Positions 7,372-15,427 of a stretch of 19,200 bases of DNA are shown one piece after another. This DNA is from Actinomycetales bacterium (GTDB lineage Bacteria > Actinomycetota > Actinomycetes > Actinomycetales > Actinomycetaceae). Each line of letters opens with the position of its first letter. The stretch's first letter is position 1. Made by a program: the position numbers and the translations under genes. The stretch is taken from contig JALHDK010000046.1 of assembly GCA_022838965.1 (NCBI GenBank), positions 1 through 19,200 on the forward strand, written 5' to 3'. The notes below the pieces were generated by a model. That model was not told the DNA's origin and searched no databases. It saw nothing but the letters and a program-made list of their open reading frames with translations.

Positions 7372-8139
7372 GTGGCACCGGTGCGGTTGGTCGCGTTCGA
7401 TCTGGATGACACCCTGGCCCCCTCGAAGTCCGCGATGCCGGCGCGCGTCGCGGCGGCGATGCGGGCCCTGCTCGAGGTGGCCGACGTGTGCGTCATCTCC
7501 GGCGGCCAGTGGCAGCAGTTCGACACCCAGGTGCTGGCTCACCTTGACGGGACTCCGGCAGAACTCGCACGCCTGCACATCATGCCCACCTGCGGGACGC
7601 GGTACCTGCGCCATGACGGGCATGGGTGGTCGACCGTGTTCGAGCACCCGCTCACCCCGGAGGAACGGCACCTGATCACGGCGGCCATCGAGCGGGAGGC
7701 ACAGGCGCTGGGACTCTGGGAGGAGGCGACCTGGGGCGACATCATCGAGGACCGCGGCACGCAGATCACGTTCTCCGCTCTGGGTCAGGCGGCCCCGCTG
7801 GACGCGAAGCGCGCCTGGGACCCGACGGGGGCAAAACGTATCGCGCTCGCGGGGGCCCTCGCCCCGCTGCTTCCGGGATTGGAGGTGAGGGCCGGCGGCT
7901 CGACCTCGGTAGACATCACCCGGGCCGGCGTCGACAAGGCCTACGGGATCCGCGCCCTCTCCCAGGCCACCGGCATCCCGCTCAGCGAGATCGTCTTCGT
8001 CGGGGACCGCCTCGACCCCCAGGGCAACGACTATCCCGTGAAGGCGCTCGGCGTCAGAAGCATCGCCACCACGGGGCCGGAGGAGACAGTGAGGATCATC
8101 GAATCGCTCATCGCCGAGATCACGGAGGACCAGCGATGA
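7372..8139 (+). CDS. HAD-superfamily IIB hydrolase, phosphomannomutase-like
   Basis: 255 residues from the GTG at 7372 (GGAGGG 7 nt upstream). Motif I is FDLDDTLAPSKS with nucleophile Asp10 and acid/base Asp12; motif II region SGG at 43-45; Lys189 in DKAYG; motif III/IV FVGDRLDPQGNDYPV at 209-223. The pattern DLDDTLAPSK together with GD-x-x-D-x-x-GND resembles eukaryotic-type phosphomannomutase and sucrose/trehalose-phosphate phosphatases of the IIB group, which act on sugar phosphates. Which reaction it performs cannot be decided here. Its TGA overlaps the ATG of the next gene (ATGA), so the pair is coupled and may act in the same envelope or sugar pathway. Confidence 0.85.
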   Translation: MAPVRLVAFDLDDTLAPSKSAMPARVAAAMRALLEVADVCVISGGQWQQFDTQVLAHLDGTPAELARLHIMPTCGTRYLRHDGHGWSTVFEHPLTPEERHLITAAIEREAQALGLWEEATWGDIIEDRGTQITFSALGQAAPLDAKRAWDPTGAKRIALAGALAPLLPGLEVRAGGSTSVDITRAGVDKAYGIRALSQATGIPLSEIVFVGDRLDPQGNDYPVKALGVRSIATTGPEETVRIIESLIAEITEDQR

Positions 8140-9623
8140 AAGGCCGCACCGTCGCCCTCCTCGGCGCCCTCCTCGTAGCCGCAGTCGCCGGTGTGGCTCT
8201 GTGGGCGTGGCTCAACCCCTTCGCGACGACGCGGGCGGTCTACTCGGCGCCCCGCCTCCCGGCCGCCGAGATGACGGCGGCCGCGGACGTGCCCGCCCGC
8301 CTCGCCGGCGACGACGATGCCACCCTCGCCCTCGACATCTCCCGGGCGCGATACGTGTCCTCGCCGGTGGTGGCCCTGGCGGCGCCCGGGCACCTCGAGG
8401 CCGCCGGGGAGGCCCTGGAAGGGCGCCGCGTGCCCGTTCTCCTGCTGCCCTCCGACGCCGGGGCGGAGCACCTCGACGCGCTGCGCACCGAGATCCGGCG
8501 TCTCGGCGCCACGACCGTCGTCGCCATCGGCGTCGAGCCGCCCGCCGACCTCGGCCTCGCCTCCGTCCCCGCGACGCAGCTCAAGCGTCCGGCCGGCGAG
8601 GTCGCTCCCACGTTCGCCCTCGTTGGCGACGAGGAGACGCGCGGCCTCGTCGACGCCCTCCTGCGGCCGGCCGGGGGGCAGGCCCTCGTGGTCGCGGAGG
8701 ATCCGCGCGGGTCGGTGGATGCGGTGGCCGCCCTGGCAGAGGGCGAACCCGTGATCCTCACGGTTGGCGACCTGGCGACGGACGCCGACTTCCAGTGGAA
8801 ACTCGAAACGGTGCTGACGGGAGTCGAGTTGCCGGGGGGTGGGCAGCTGGTGGCCCCGGGCAAGCTCTACGTCGCGCTGTACGGGCATCCGGGGTCGTCC
8901 GCGCTGGGGGTGCTCGGGGAGCAGGGCGTGGAGCAGACCATCGAACGCGCCCGGCAGCACGCCGAGCCGTACAGGCAGCTCACAGACCTGACCGTGGTGC
9001 CCTCGCTCGAGATCATCGCGACGATCGCGTCCGCCGGGCCCGGACCCGATGGCAACTACTCGGCGGAGACCCCCATCGAGAAGCTGCGGCCGCTCGTGGA
9101 CGCCGCCGCGGAGAACGGGCTGTACGTGGTCCTCGACCTGCAGCCGGGGCGGACGGATTTCCTGACCCAGGCGAAGATGTACGAGGAGTTGCTGGCGCTG
9201 CCGCACGTCGGGCTCGCACTCGACCCCGAGTGGCGGCTGAGGCCGGACCAGGTTCACCTGCGGCAGATCGGCTCGGTCGGGATCGACGAGGTCAACTCGG
9301 TGGTCACGTGGCTGGCCGATTTCACGCGCGAGCGGCGACTGCCCCAGAAGGTGCTGATCCTCCACTCGTTCCGCGTCGACATGGTCAGGGACATTGACCG
9401 CCTCGACACCTCGCGGGACGAGCTGGCCATCACCATGCACGTCGACGGACAGGGCGGCCAGGGAGCGAAGCAGGACACCTGGCGCGTCCTCCACGCCTAC
9501 GCGCCGAACATGCCCTTCTGGGGGTGGAAGAACTTCTACGACGAGGACAGCCCGGCGATGCTCACGCCGCAGCAGACCATCGCCACCGTGAACCCCACCC
9601 CGATCTTCATCTCCTACCAGTGA
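8136..9623 (+). CDS. Membrane-anchored extracytoplasmic protein, cell-wall-binding-repeat-like part plus putative barrel domain
   Basis: 495 residues. One N-terminal hydrophobic segment (about 6-26) acts as signal anchor; there is no lipobox cysteine. Residues 60-230 contain repeated blocks of the type 'VLLLPSDAGAEHLDALRTEIRRLGATTVVAIG', reminiscent of cell-wall-binding repeat 2. Residues 243-495 form a conserved domain with alternating strands and helices (KLYVALYGHPG, VVPSLEIIATIASAGPG, YVVLDLQPGRTDF, VGLALDPEWR, KVLILHSFR, ITMHVDGQGG, FWGWKNFYDED) that looks like a TIM-barrel hydrolase fold, with carboxylates at the ends of strands (D334, D363, E365, D437). I know close relatives only as conserved hypotheticals of actinobacteria. 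It is coupled to the phosphomannomutase-like gene by an ATGA overlap. Confidence 0.8.
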   Translation: MKGRTVALLGALLVAAVAGVALWAWLNPFATTRAVYSAPRLPAAEMTAAADVPARLAGDDDATLALDISRARYVSSPVVALAAPGHLEAAGEALEGRRVPVLLLPSDAGAEHLDALRTEIRRLGATTVVAIGVEPPADLGLASVPATQLKRPAGEVAPTFALVGDEETRGLVDALLRPAGGQALVVAEDPRGSVDAVAALAEGEPVILTVGDLATDADFQWKLETVLTGVELPGGGQLVAPGKLYVALYGHPGSSALGVLGEQGVEQTIERARQHAEPYRQLTDLTVVPSLEIIATIASAGPGPDGNYSAETPIEKLRPLVDAAAENGLYVVLDLQPGRTDFLTQAKMYEELLALPHVGLALDPEWRLRPDQVHLRQIGSVGIDEVNSVVTWLADFTRERRLPQKVLILHSFRVDMVRDIDRLDTSRDELAITMHVDGQGGQGAKQDTWRVLHAYAPNMPFWGWKNFYDEDSPAMLTPQQTIATVNPTPIFISYQ

Positions 9624-9748
9624 CGGCCCCCTCGTCCGCCGGGGCGTGGCGTGCTGGAATAGGGACATGACGTCTCCAGTCCCGCCCCGGGCAGGAAGGA
9701 CGGCCCGGCGCGGAGCGGTGCCGCGGTGGTCCTCGTGTCTGTCGTGAC

Positions 9749-11290
9749 ATGGAACGGTTCCCTCGGCTCCGGGTAGGCCCGGAGATCCGGCGGCAACGTC
9801 GCCGACAGCTGCTCCTGGCCGCGACGACCATCCTGCTCGCGCTGGTGTTCGGCCTTCTGACCGCCCGCGCCGACTCCACCCTCGGCCCGCACCGGGCGAC
9901 CTGGGAGGTGGATCTGTCGCGTACGGTCGTGATCGACCTCGGGCCCCTGGGTGCGATCCACCTTGAGTCCCCGGTTGCCCCGCTGGGCGTGGCGGTCACT
10001 GTCCACGAGATCCCCTCCGCCCCCGGGGGCGACGTGCTTGACGGTCTCGGTGCCGACCTGGCCGCCTACACGCAGCTCGCGTCGCACCCTCGCGCCGCCC
10101 TGGCCCCCGCGATCGACGCGCTGATCACTGACGCCCTCGGTCGCGCCGCCGTCGCGAGTGGTCTCGGCCTGATGCTGCTGTCGCTCCTGCGGACGGGAGA
10201 GCGGCCACTCGTGATGACGCGCCGGAACGCCCTCGTGGTCGCCCTGGGAGTGGTGGCGGTGTTCAGTCTCGCGGTCCTGCCGACGCTGATGCGCCCCGAG
10301 GTGCGCACCGAGCGCGCGGCTGTCCTCGACGGCACGCCGTTCGAGGGTGTCCGCGTGTCCGGACGACTCGCGGACCTCGTCAACGCCTACGGCCCGTCCG
10401 TGGTGGCGGCCTTCGAGGAGAACGAGGCGTTCTACGACGGCGCGGCCCGGGCCGTGGCCGAGCAGTTCCGGCCCGCGGTGGCAGTGGCGTCGCCACGGTC
10501 CGGCTGGGACATCGCGGCGCCCCGCGACGAACGACTCACGACGGCGGTCTTTGTCACCGACCTCCACTGCAACGTGTCCATGGCCCGCGTCGTCGCCGCG
10601 CTCGTGAACGCCACCGACGCGCGGCTGGTGCTGAACGGAGGGGACACGGTGGCCTCGGGGACCGCCGCCGAGTCCTTCTGCGTCAACGCCTTCGCCCAGG
10701 CATGGCGCGTTCCCGTGGTTGTCGCGGACGGCAACCACGATTCGGTCCTCACCGCGGCCCAGGAGACCAGCGCGGGGTGGCAGGTACTGCGGGGGTCGGT
10801 TGTCGAGGTGGCCGGCCTGCGCATCCTCGGTGACACGGATCCGACGCTCACCGCGATCGGGTCGGGAACGCGGCTGGAACGGAACGAGTCGATCGTGGCC
10901 ATGGGGGATCGCCTCCGTGACGTCGCCTGCCGCGACCGGGTGGACATCCTGCTGATCCACAACCCGCGGGCGGCGACCCGGACCTCCGAGGGCGGGTGTG
11001 CGCGGCTGACGCTCTCCGGACACCTGCACCGGATGGTCGGCCCGGAACTGCTGGACTCGGGGACCTGGCGCTACGTCTCCTCGTCGTCCGGCGGGGGCAA
11101 CTACGGGGGACGCACGATCGGGACACTGCAGTCGTCCGCGGAACTCACGGTGTTCCGCTTCCACCCGGACGGGTCGCCGGCAGACCACGCGCTGGTGACG
11201 GTGTCGCCGGAGGGTGCCGTTACAGTGAGCGGGTGGCACGCACTCACGACGAACCCGTCGATCCCGTCGGGGATCTCGACGAACTCCTGA
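9749..11290 (+). CDS. Membrane metallophosphoesterase with extracytoplasmic catalytic domain
   Basis: 513 residues. Three predicted membrane segments (about 21-38, 132-148, 160-181). The Arg-rich N-terminus and the positively charged 149-159 loop place these inside, so residues 39-131 and the C-terminal domain lie outside. The calcineurin-like domain (265-475) has all metal motifs: D-L-H at 271-273, GGD at 297-299, GNHD at 328-331 and GHLH at 424-427. Substrate unknown; such enzymes cleave phosphodiesters or phosphomonoesters. The ATG at 9749 is the only in-frame start since the stop at 9668, but has no ribosome-binding sequence; a 26-codon ORF at 9667-9747 directly precedes it and could be a coupled leader. 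The 3' end overlaps the VKOR reading frame by 58 bp. Confidence 0.88.
   Translation: MERFPRLRVGPEIRRQRRRQLLLAATTILLALVFGLLTARADSTLGPHRATWEVDLSRTVVIDLGPLGAIHLESPVAPLGVAVTVHEIPSAPGGDVLDGLGADLAAYTQLASHPRAALAPAIDALITDALGRAAVASGLGLMLLSLLRTGERPLVMTRRNALVVALGVVAVFSLAVLPTLMRPEVRTERAAVLDGTPFEGVRVSGRLADLVNAYGPSVVAAFEENEAFYDGAARAVAEQFRPAVAVASPRSGWDIAAPRDERLTTAVFVTDLHCNVSMARVVAALVNATDARLVLNGGDTVASGTAAESFCVNAFAQAWRVPVVVADGNHDSVLTAAQETSAGWQVLRGSVVEVAGLRILGDTDPTLTAIGSGTRLERNESIVAMGDRLRDVACRDRVDILLIHNPRAATRTSEGGCARLTLSGHLHRMVGPELLDSGTWRYVSSSSGGGNYGGRTIGTLQSSAELTVFRFHPDGSPADHALVTVSPEGAVTVSGWHALTTNPSIPSGISTNS
11221..11235 (+). promoter_or_regulatory. -10 box and leaderless GTG start of the VKOR gene
   Basis: TACAGT (11221-11226) is followed by exactly six bases and then the GTG at 11233, so the transcript would begin at the start codon. 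The element lies inside the end of the metallophosphoesterase gene. The same spacing is seen at three other starts in the window. Confidence 0.5.
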
Positions 11291-11915
11291 CAGAGGACGA
11301 GCTCCTCATCGAGGAGATCGAACTGGCGGAGCTGGACCGCGCCCGTCCCACGAGGCATCAGCGGCTGGGGGGCGCCCCGCGGCCATTCTCCTGGCTGCTG
11401 GTGGGATGCGCGCTGGTGGGACTGTGGGCGTCGATCTCGCTGGTCCTCACCGAGATGACGGTCCTCGATGATCCCCTCGCCCCTTCATCACCACGTGGCA
11501 GGCACACGTCCTCTTCGGCCTTCCCAACGCGCTGCTGGGCGTCCTGGCGTTCGGGGCCCTGCTGGGCGTGGGGCTCATGTTCGTCGCAGGGGCCCGGCCC
11601 GCGCGCTGGTTCTGGCTGATGCTGGTGTCCGGAGCGCTCGCCGGCCTCGGGTTCGTCGTCTGGTTCGCCTACCAGTCCTTCGCCGCCATTCACTCCCTGT
11701 GCCCCTACTGCCTGGTGACCTGGGTGGTGGTGATCGTCATGGCGTTCAACGTTCTCGCCCGCGCTGCCCAGGGGGGCCACCTGCGTCTCGGCGACGCCGT
11801 GACGCGGTCGCTCGTCCTCGATCGCTGGCTCCTCGTGGGGATCAGCCTCGGAGTGCTGGTCGTCCTCGCGGTGGTCGTGTTCTGGGACACATGGCTGCTG
11901 ATCTTCGGCCTCTAG
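11233..11915 (+). pseudogene. Vitamin K epoxide reductase family gene, frameshifted by an internal deletion
   Basis: The first frame (from GTG 11233) gives an acidic N-terminal tail and TM1 (WLLVGCALVGLWASISLVLTE), then VLDDPLAP near 11461-11483. At 11472-11484 homology jumps by -1 into another frame: FITTWQAHVLFGLPNALLGVLAF, further membrane segments, and the active-site CPYC (LCPYCLVTW) at about 11700-11711, ending at 11915. Intact family members carry a CDxNP...C loop between these two parts; it is missing, so a deletion not divisible by three probably occurred. The unshifted frame stops at 11619 without the CXXC. VKOR re-oxidises DsbA-like oxidases using quinone. The stop overlaps that of the convergent HIT gene. 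A sequencing error could mimic the frameshift but not easily the missing cysteine loop. Confidence 0.75.
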
Positions 11916-12358
11916 CCGAGTGCCGGGGAGTCCACCCGGGCGGGCACATGGGCACCGTGGCCGAGGTCCCGCAGCGCCGCGCGGACCCGTTCGGTGGTGT
12001 CCCGCAGCGATTCGGCTGAGGCGGGCCGGGCATTCGCGAAGGAGATGGCTCCCTCGTCCCACGCGGGCAGGACGTGGATGTGGGTGTGCGGTACCTCGAA
12101 GCCGGCCACGATGAGGGCGGCACGGGGCGCCGCGAAGGCGCGGCGCTGGGCCTGGCCCACCCGCTTGGCGACGACGGCCAGGTGGCCGAGGACGTCGTCG
12201 TCCAGATCGGTGAACTGCGGGATCTCCGCGCGCGGCACCACGAGCATGTGGCCGGGGGTGATCGGCGCGATGGTCGCGAAGCAGACGCAGATCTCGTCGG
12301 CCCAGCAGAAGGAACCCGGGATGCTGCCCTCGATGATGCGGACGAACACACTGCTCAT
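11912..12358 (-). CDS. HIT-family nucleotide hydrolase/transferase
   Basis: 148 residues. The histidine triad HTHIHVLP at 91-98 is complete, with the catalytic middle histidine H93 or H95 depending on alignment. The N-terminal half shows the family fold (FCWADEICVCFATIAPITPGHMLVVPR), where PITPGHMLVVP is typical of Hint-like HIT proteins. These hydrolyse adenosine phosphoramidates or dinucleoside polyphosphates in the cytoplasm; the exact substrate is not readable. No strong ribosome-binding site precedes the ATG; CATGAT lies six bases before it, a weak leaderless-type -10. It is divergent from leuS and convergent with the VKOR remnant. A much longer same-frame ORF reaching into leuS antisense is an artefact of G+C-rich sequence. 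Confidence 0.92.
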   Translation of the reverse strand: MSSVFVRIIEGSIPGSFCWADEICVCFATIAPITPGHMLVVPRAEIPQFTDLDDDVLGHLAVVAKRVGQAQRRAFAAPRAALIVAGFEVPHTHIHVLPAWDEGAISFANARPASAESLRDTTERVRAALRDLGHGAHVPARVDSPALG

Positions 12359-12426
12359 GCCCCCATCATGCCCGCGCGGGGTGGCCGGGGCGCGCACAAC
12401 GGTCCGGGGGCCCACCGCGGGTGCGG

Positions 12427-12441
12427 TAGCATGCGGGCATG
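12427..12441 (+). promoter_or_regulatory. leuS promoter -10 box with leaderless leader-peptide start
   Basis: TAGCAT (12427-12432), six bases, then the ATG of the leader peptide at 12439. Transcription would start at or beside this ATG. No clear -35 is seen at 17 bp. Confidence 0.6.
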
Positions 12442-12465
12442 AGTACCGGACTGCTGCTTCGCTAG
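12439..12465 (+). CDS. leuS leader peptide MSTGLLLR
   Basis: Eight codons: ATG AGT ACC GGA CTG CTG CTT CGC, then TAG. Three consecutive leucine codons, one of them the CTT that is rare in this G+C-rich sequence, lie directly upstream of a hairpin and an intrinsic terminator preceding leuS. This is the form of an amino-acid-sensing leader peptide: shortage of charged tRNA-Leu would stall the ribosome on the Leu run. Leader-peptide attenuators are established for amino-acid genes in actinobacteria; applying that to this sequence is my inference. Confidence 0.75.
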   Translation: MSTGLLLR

Positions 12466-12510
12466 CCGCGCAGATGGCGCGGCGCAACCTCCCCGATCGG
12501 GAGGTTTTTT
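12465..12510 (+). terminator. leuS attenuator: leader hairpin plus intrinsic terminator
   Basis: Hairpin 1: GCCGCGC (12465-12471) pairs with GCGCGGC (12477-12483), beginning at the last base of the leader stop codon. Hairpin 2: AACCTCCC (12486-12493) pairs perfectly with GGGAGGTT (12499-12506), loop of five, with the T run extending to 12510, a classical intrinsic terminator 28 bp before the leuS ATG. A ribosome on the leader would cover hairpin 1. I could not find a strong alternative pairing partner for the terminator arms, so the antiterminator is not identified. Confidence 0.8.
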
Positions 12511-12538
12511 CATGCCCGGTGCACCAAGGAGGGGACAC

Positions 12539-15403
12539 ATGACTGAGGACGCCATTCCGGCCCACCGCTACACCGCCGCGCTGGCCGAGCAGATCGAGAC
12601 GTCCTGGCAGGACCGCTGGGAGCGGGAAGGCACCTTCCACGCCGACAATCCCTCCGGGTCGCTCGCCGGGCCGCGGGCGGCGCGGGAGAAGTTCTACCTC
12701 CTCGACATGTTCCCGTACCCGTCCGGAAAAGGACTGCACGTCGGACATCCCCTGGGGTACATCGCCACGGACGTGGTGGGCCGGTTCGAACGGATGCGCG
12801 GTCGCAACGTGCTGCACGCCCTCGGATACGACGCGTTCGGGTTGCCGGCCGAGCAGTACGCCGTCCAGACCGGCCAGCACCCGCGGGTCACCACCGAGGA
12901 GAACATCGAGACGATGCGGCGCCAGTTGCGGCGGCTCGGACTCGCGCACGACCAGCGGCGGAGCTTCGCGACCACGGATCCCGACTACGTGCGCTGGACG
13001 CAGTGGATCTTCTCCCGGATCTTCGACTCGTTCTACGACAGCGAGGCGCCGGGCCGCGGGGGCGGCAAGGGTCGCGCCCGCCCGATCGCCGAACTCGTGG
13101 AGGAGTTCGAGTCGGGCGCGCGTGAGGTTCCCGGCGGAAGGCCGTGGTCGGACCTCACCGCGGTGGAGAGGGCGGCGGTGCTCGACGGGTTCCGCCTCGC
13201 CTACATCTCCCAGGCCCCCGTGAACTGGTGCCCCGGCCTGGGCACGGTCCTCGCCAACGAGGAGGTGACCAACGAGGGACGGTCGGAGCGCGGCAACTAC
13301 CCGGTCTTCAAACGGAACCTCAGCCAGTGGATGATGCGGATCACCGCCTACGCCGACCGGCTGATCGCCGATCTGGACACCATCGACTGGCCCGAGAAGG
13401 TCCGCCTGATGCAGCGCAACTGGATCGGCCGGTCCGAGGGCGCGTACGTGGACTTCCGCGTGCCTGGTCTCGGCGAGCCCCTGACCGTGTTCACCACGCG
13501 ACCGGACACGCTGTTCGGCGCGACGTTCATGGTGGTCTCGCCGGAGCACCCGCTGGTCTCGGGGGACACCTCCCTCGTGCCCGCGGAGTGGCCCGAGGGC
13601 ACCCCCCCGGAGTGGACCGGTGGCGCGCCGGGCCCGCGGGAGGCTGTCGCTGCCTACCAGGCGAGGGCCGCCGCGGAGACCGATGCGGAGCGGACCGACG
13701 AGAGCCGGCCCAAGACGGGCGTGTTCACCGGCATCAGCGCGATCAACCCGGTCAACGGTGCCTCCATCCCGGTGTTCACGGCGGACTACGTGCTCATGGG
13801 GTACGGCACCGGCGCCATCATGGCCGTGCCGTCGGGCGACGAGCGCGACCACGCCTTCGCCACGCGGTACGGCTTGCCGATCGTCGCCACCATCCTCCCC
13901 GAGGGGGGACACGACGTGCAGGTCTCCGCGTGGACCGGCGACGGCCTCGTGGTCAACTCCGCCAACGAGGAGATGAGCATCAACGGCCTCGGCAAGGACG
14001 AGGCGAAGGCCCGGATCACGGCGTGGCTCGAAGAGAAGGGGCTCGGCCGCGGTGCCGTGACCTACCGGCTGCGCGACTGGCTGTTCTCGCGGCAACGCTA
14101 CTGGGGGGAGCCGTTCCCGATCGTCTACGACGACGACGGCATCGCGCACCTTGTCCCGGACGCTCTGCTGCCCGTCGACCTGCCCGAGGTCCCCGACTTC
14201 TCGCCCCGGACCTACGACCCCGACGACGCCGCCTCCAACCCGGAGCCGCCCCTCGGGCGGGTGGATGACTGGGTGCACGTCGAACTGGACCTGGGCGATG
14301 GTCCACGACGCTACCGCCGCGACACGAACACGATGCCGCAGTGGGCGGGATCCTGCTGGTACGAACTTCGCTATCTCGACCCTGACAACGCCACCGCGTT
14401 CGTCGATCCCGAGATCGAGCGGTACTGGATGGGACCGCGCGAACCGGGCGCCTCCGGTGGCACGGACCTGTATGTCGGGGGCGTGGAACACGCCGTCCTG
14501 CACCTGCTGTACGCGCGGTTCTGGCACAAGGTGCTCTACGATCTCGGGTACCTCAGCTCCTCCGAACCGTTCCACCGGCTGTTCAACCAGGGGTACATCC
14601 AGGCCTACGCCTACGTTGACGCACGCGGCCAGTACGTCGACGCCGCGAGCGTCGAGGGCGACGAGGTGTCGGGCTTCACCTACGCGGGGGAACCGGTGAC
14701 CCGCGAGTACGGGAAGATGGGCAAGTCGCTGAAGAACATGGTGACCCCGGACGAGATGTACGCCGCCTACGGCGCGGACACCTTCCGGGTGTACGAGATG
14801 TCGATGGGTCCGCTGGACGTGTCGCGTCCCTGGGAGACCCGCGCCGTCGTCGGCTCCCAGCGCTTCCTGCAGCGGCTCTGGCGGAACGTGGTGGACGAGG
14901 ACACCGGAGCGGTGACGGTCTCGGACGGGCCCATGGACCCGCAGACGGCGAAGCTGGTGGCACGGACCATCGCCGACGTCACCGAGGAGATGTCGGCCAT
15001 GCGGATCAACACGGCGATCGCACGCATGATCGTCCTCAACAACCACCTCACCGGCCTGCCGGCGGTGCCCCGTGCGGCGATCGAGCCGCTGGTTCTCATG
15101 GTCGCGCCGGTCGCGCCCCACATCGCCGAGGAACTCTGGCAGCGGCTGGGGCACGAGGAGTCGCTGGCCTGGGAACCGTTCCCGGTGGCGGACGAGGCCC
15201 TGCTGGTGGAGGAGACCACGACGTGCGTCCTGCAGGTCGCGGGCAAGGTGCGCGGACGCCTGGAGGTGCCGGTGGGCATCACCGCGGACGAGTTGCGGTC
15301 ACTGGCTCTGGAGGCGCCCGGCGTGCAGCGGGCCCTCGCCGGGCGGGGGGTGCGCACCGTCGTCGTCCGCGCCCCGAGCCTGGTGAACGTGGTGCCGGTC
15401 TGA
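12539..15403 (+). CDS. leuS: Leucyl-tRNA synthetase
   Basis: 954 residues; charges tRNA-Leu with leucine. The class I signature HVGH is at 67-70 ([15 protein letters not shown]) and the second ATP-binding motif is KMGKS at 726-730, a KMSKS variant. The CP1 editing domain in the middle shows the expected [15 protein letters not shown] and [14 protein letters not shown] segments; [25 protein letters not shown] precedes the KMSKS loop; the C-terminal anticodon-binding and LeuS-specific domains are complete. It is longer than E. coli LeuS (860) because of an insertion around residues 165-205, as is normal in actinobacteria. ATG 12539 has AAGGAGGGG just upstream; ATG 12512 lies on the terminator T run and has none. 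Controlled by the leader attenuator. The 3' end faces herA. Confidence 0.97.
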   Translation: MTEDAIPAHRYTAALAEQIETSWQDRWEREGTFHADNPSGSLAGPRAAREKFYLLDMFPYPSGKGLHVGHPLGYIATDVVGRFERMRGRNVLHALGYDAFGLPAEQYAVQTGQHPRVTTEENIETMRRQLRRLGLAHDQRRSFATTDPDYVRWTQWIFSRIFDSFYDSEAPGRGGGKGRARPIAELVEEFESGAREVPGGRPWSDLTAVERAAVLDGFRLAYISQAPVNWCPGLGTVLANEEVTNEGRSERGNYPVFKRNLSQWMMRITAYADRLIADLDTIDWPEKVRLMQRNWIGRSEGAYVDFRVPGLGEPLTVFTTRPDTLFGATFMVVSPEHPLVSGDTSLVPAEWPEGTPPEWTGGAPGPREAVAAYQARAAAETDAERTDESRPKTGVFTGISAINPVNGASIPVFTADYVLMGYGTGAIMAVPSGDERDHAFATRYGLPIVATILPEGGHDVQVSAWTGDGLVVNSANEEMSINGLGKDEAKARITAWLEEKGLGRGAVTYRLRDWLFSRQRYWGEPFPIVYDDDGIAHLVPDALLPVDLPEVPDFSPRTYDPDDAASNPEPPLGRVDDWVHVELDLGDGPRRYRRDTNTMPQWAGSCWYELRYLDPDNATAFVDPEIERYWMGPREPGASGGTDLYVGGVEHAVLHLLYARFWHKVLYDLGYLSSSEPFHRLFNQGYIQAYAYVDARGQYVDAASVEGDEVSGFTYAGEPVTREYGKMGKSLKNMVTPDEMYAAYGADTFRVYEMSMGPLDVSRPWETRAVVGSQRFLQRLWRNVVDEDTGAVTVSDGPMDPQTAKLVARTIADVTEEMSAMRINTAIARMIVLNNHLTGLPAVPRAAIEPLVLMVAPVAPHIAEELWQRLGHEESLAWEPFPVADEALLVEETTTCVLQVAGKVRGRLEVPVGITADELRSLALEAPGVQRALAGRGVRTVVVRAPSLVNVVPV

Positions 15404-15427
15404 CCCGCCGCCTCAGCGGCGGCGGGT
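15403..15427. terminator. Shared hairpin between convergent leuS and herA-like gene
   Basis: ACCCGCCGCC (15403-15412) and GGCGGCGGGT (15418-15427) form a perfect 10-bp stem with a 5-nt loop that contains part of the herA-like stop codon. There is no T run on either side. A strong G+C hairpin without a U tract is common at actinobacterial gene ends and could serve both strands. Confidence 0.55.

Noticed and set aside
8031..9668. 545-codon minus-strand open frame opposite the barrel protein
   Set aside because: It is the antisense of a protein with consistent fold and family features; it has no recognisable domain or start signal.
11475..11490. Programmed -1 frameshifting in the VKOR gene
   Set aside because: No X-XXY-YYZ slippery heptamer is aligned with the zero frame (codons are GCC CCT TCA), and the shifted product would still lack the loop cysteines.
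12512..12538. Upstream ATG for leuS adding nine residues
   Set aside because: It sits directly after the terminator T run with no ribosome-binding site, whereas ATG 12539 has AAGGAGG.
14714..14728. KMGKS instead of KMSKS in LeuS as a defect
   Set aside because: The lysines and spacing are kept, and the Ser-to-Gly variant is known in functional actinobacterial LeuS proteins.
11912..15154. A 1080-codon minus-strand open frame running from leuS antisense into the HIT protein
   Set aside because: Only its last 148 codons are a known protein (HIT). The rest mirrors leuS in the antisense frame, a common effect of high G+C third positions, and shows no domain.
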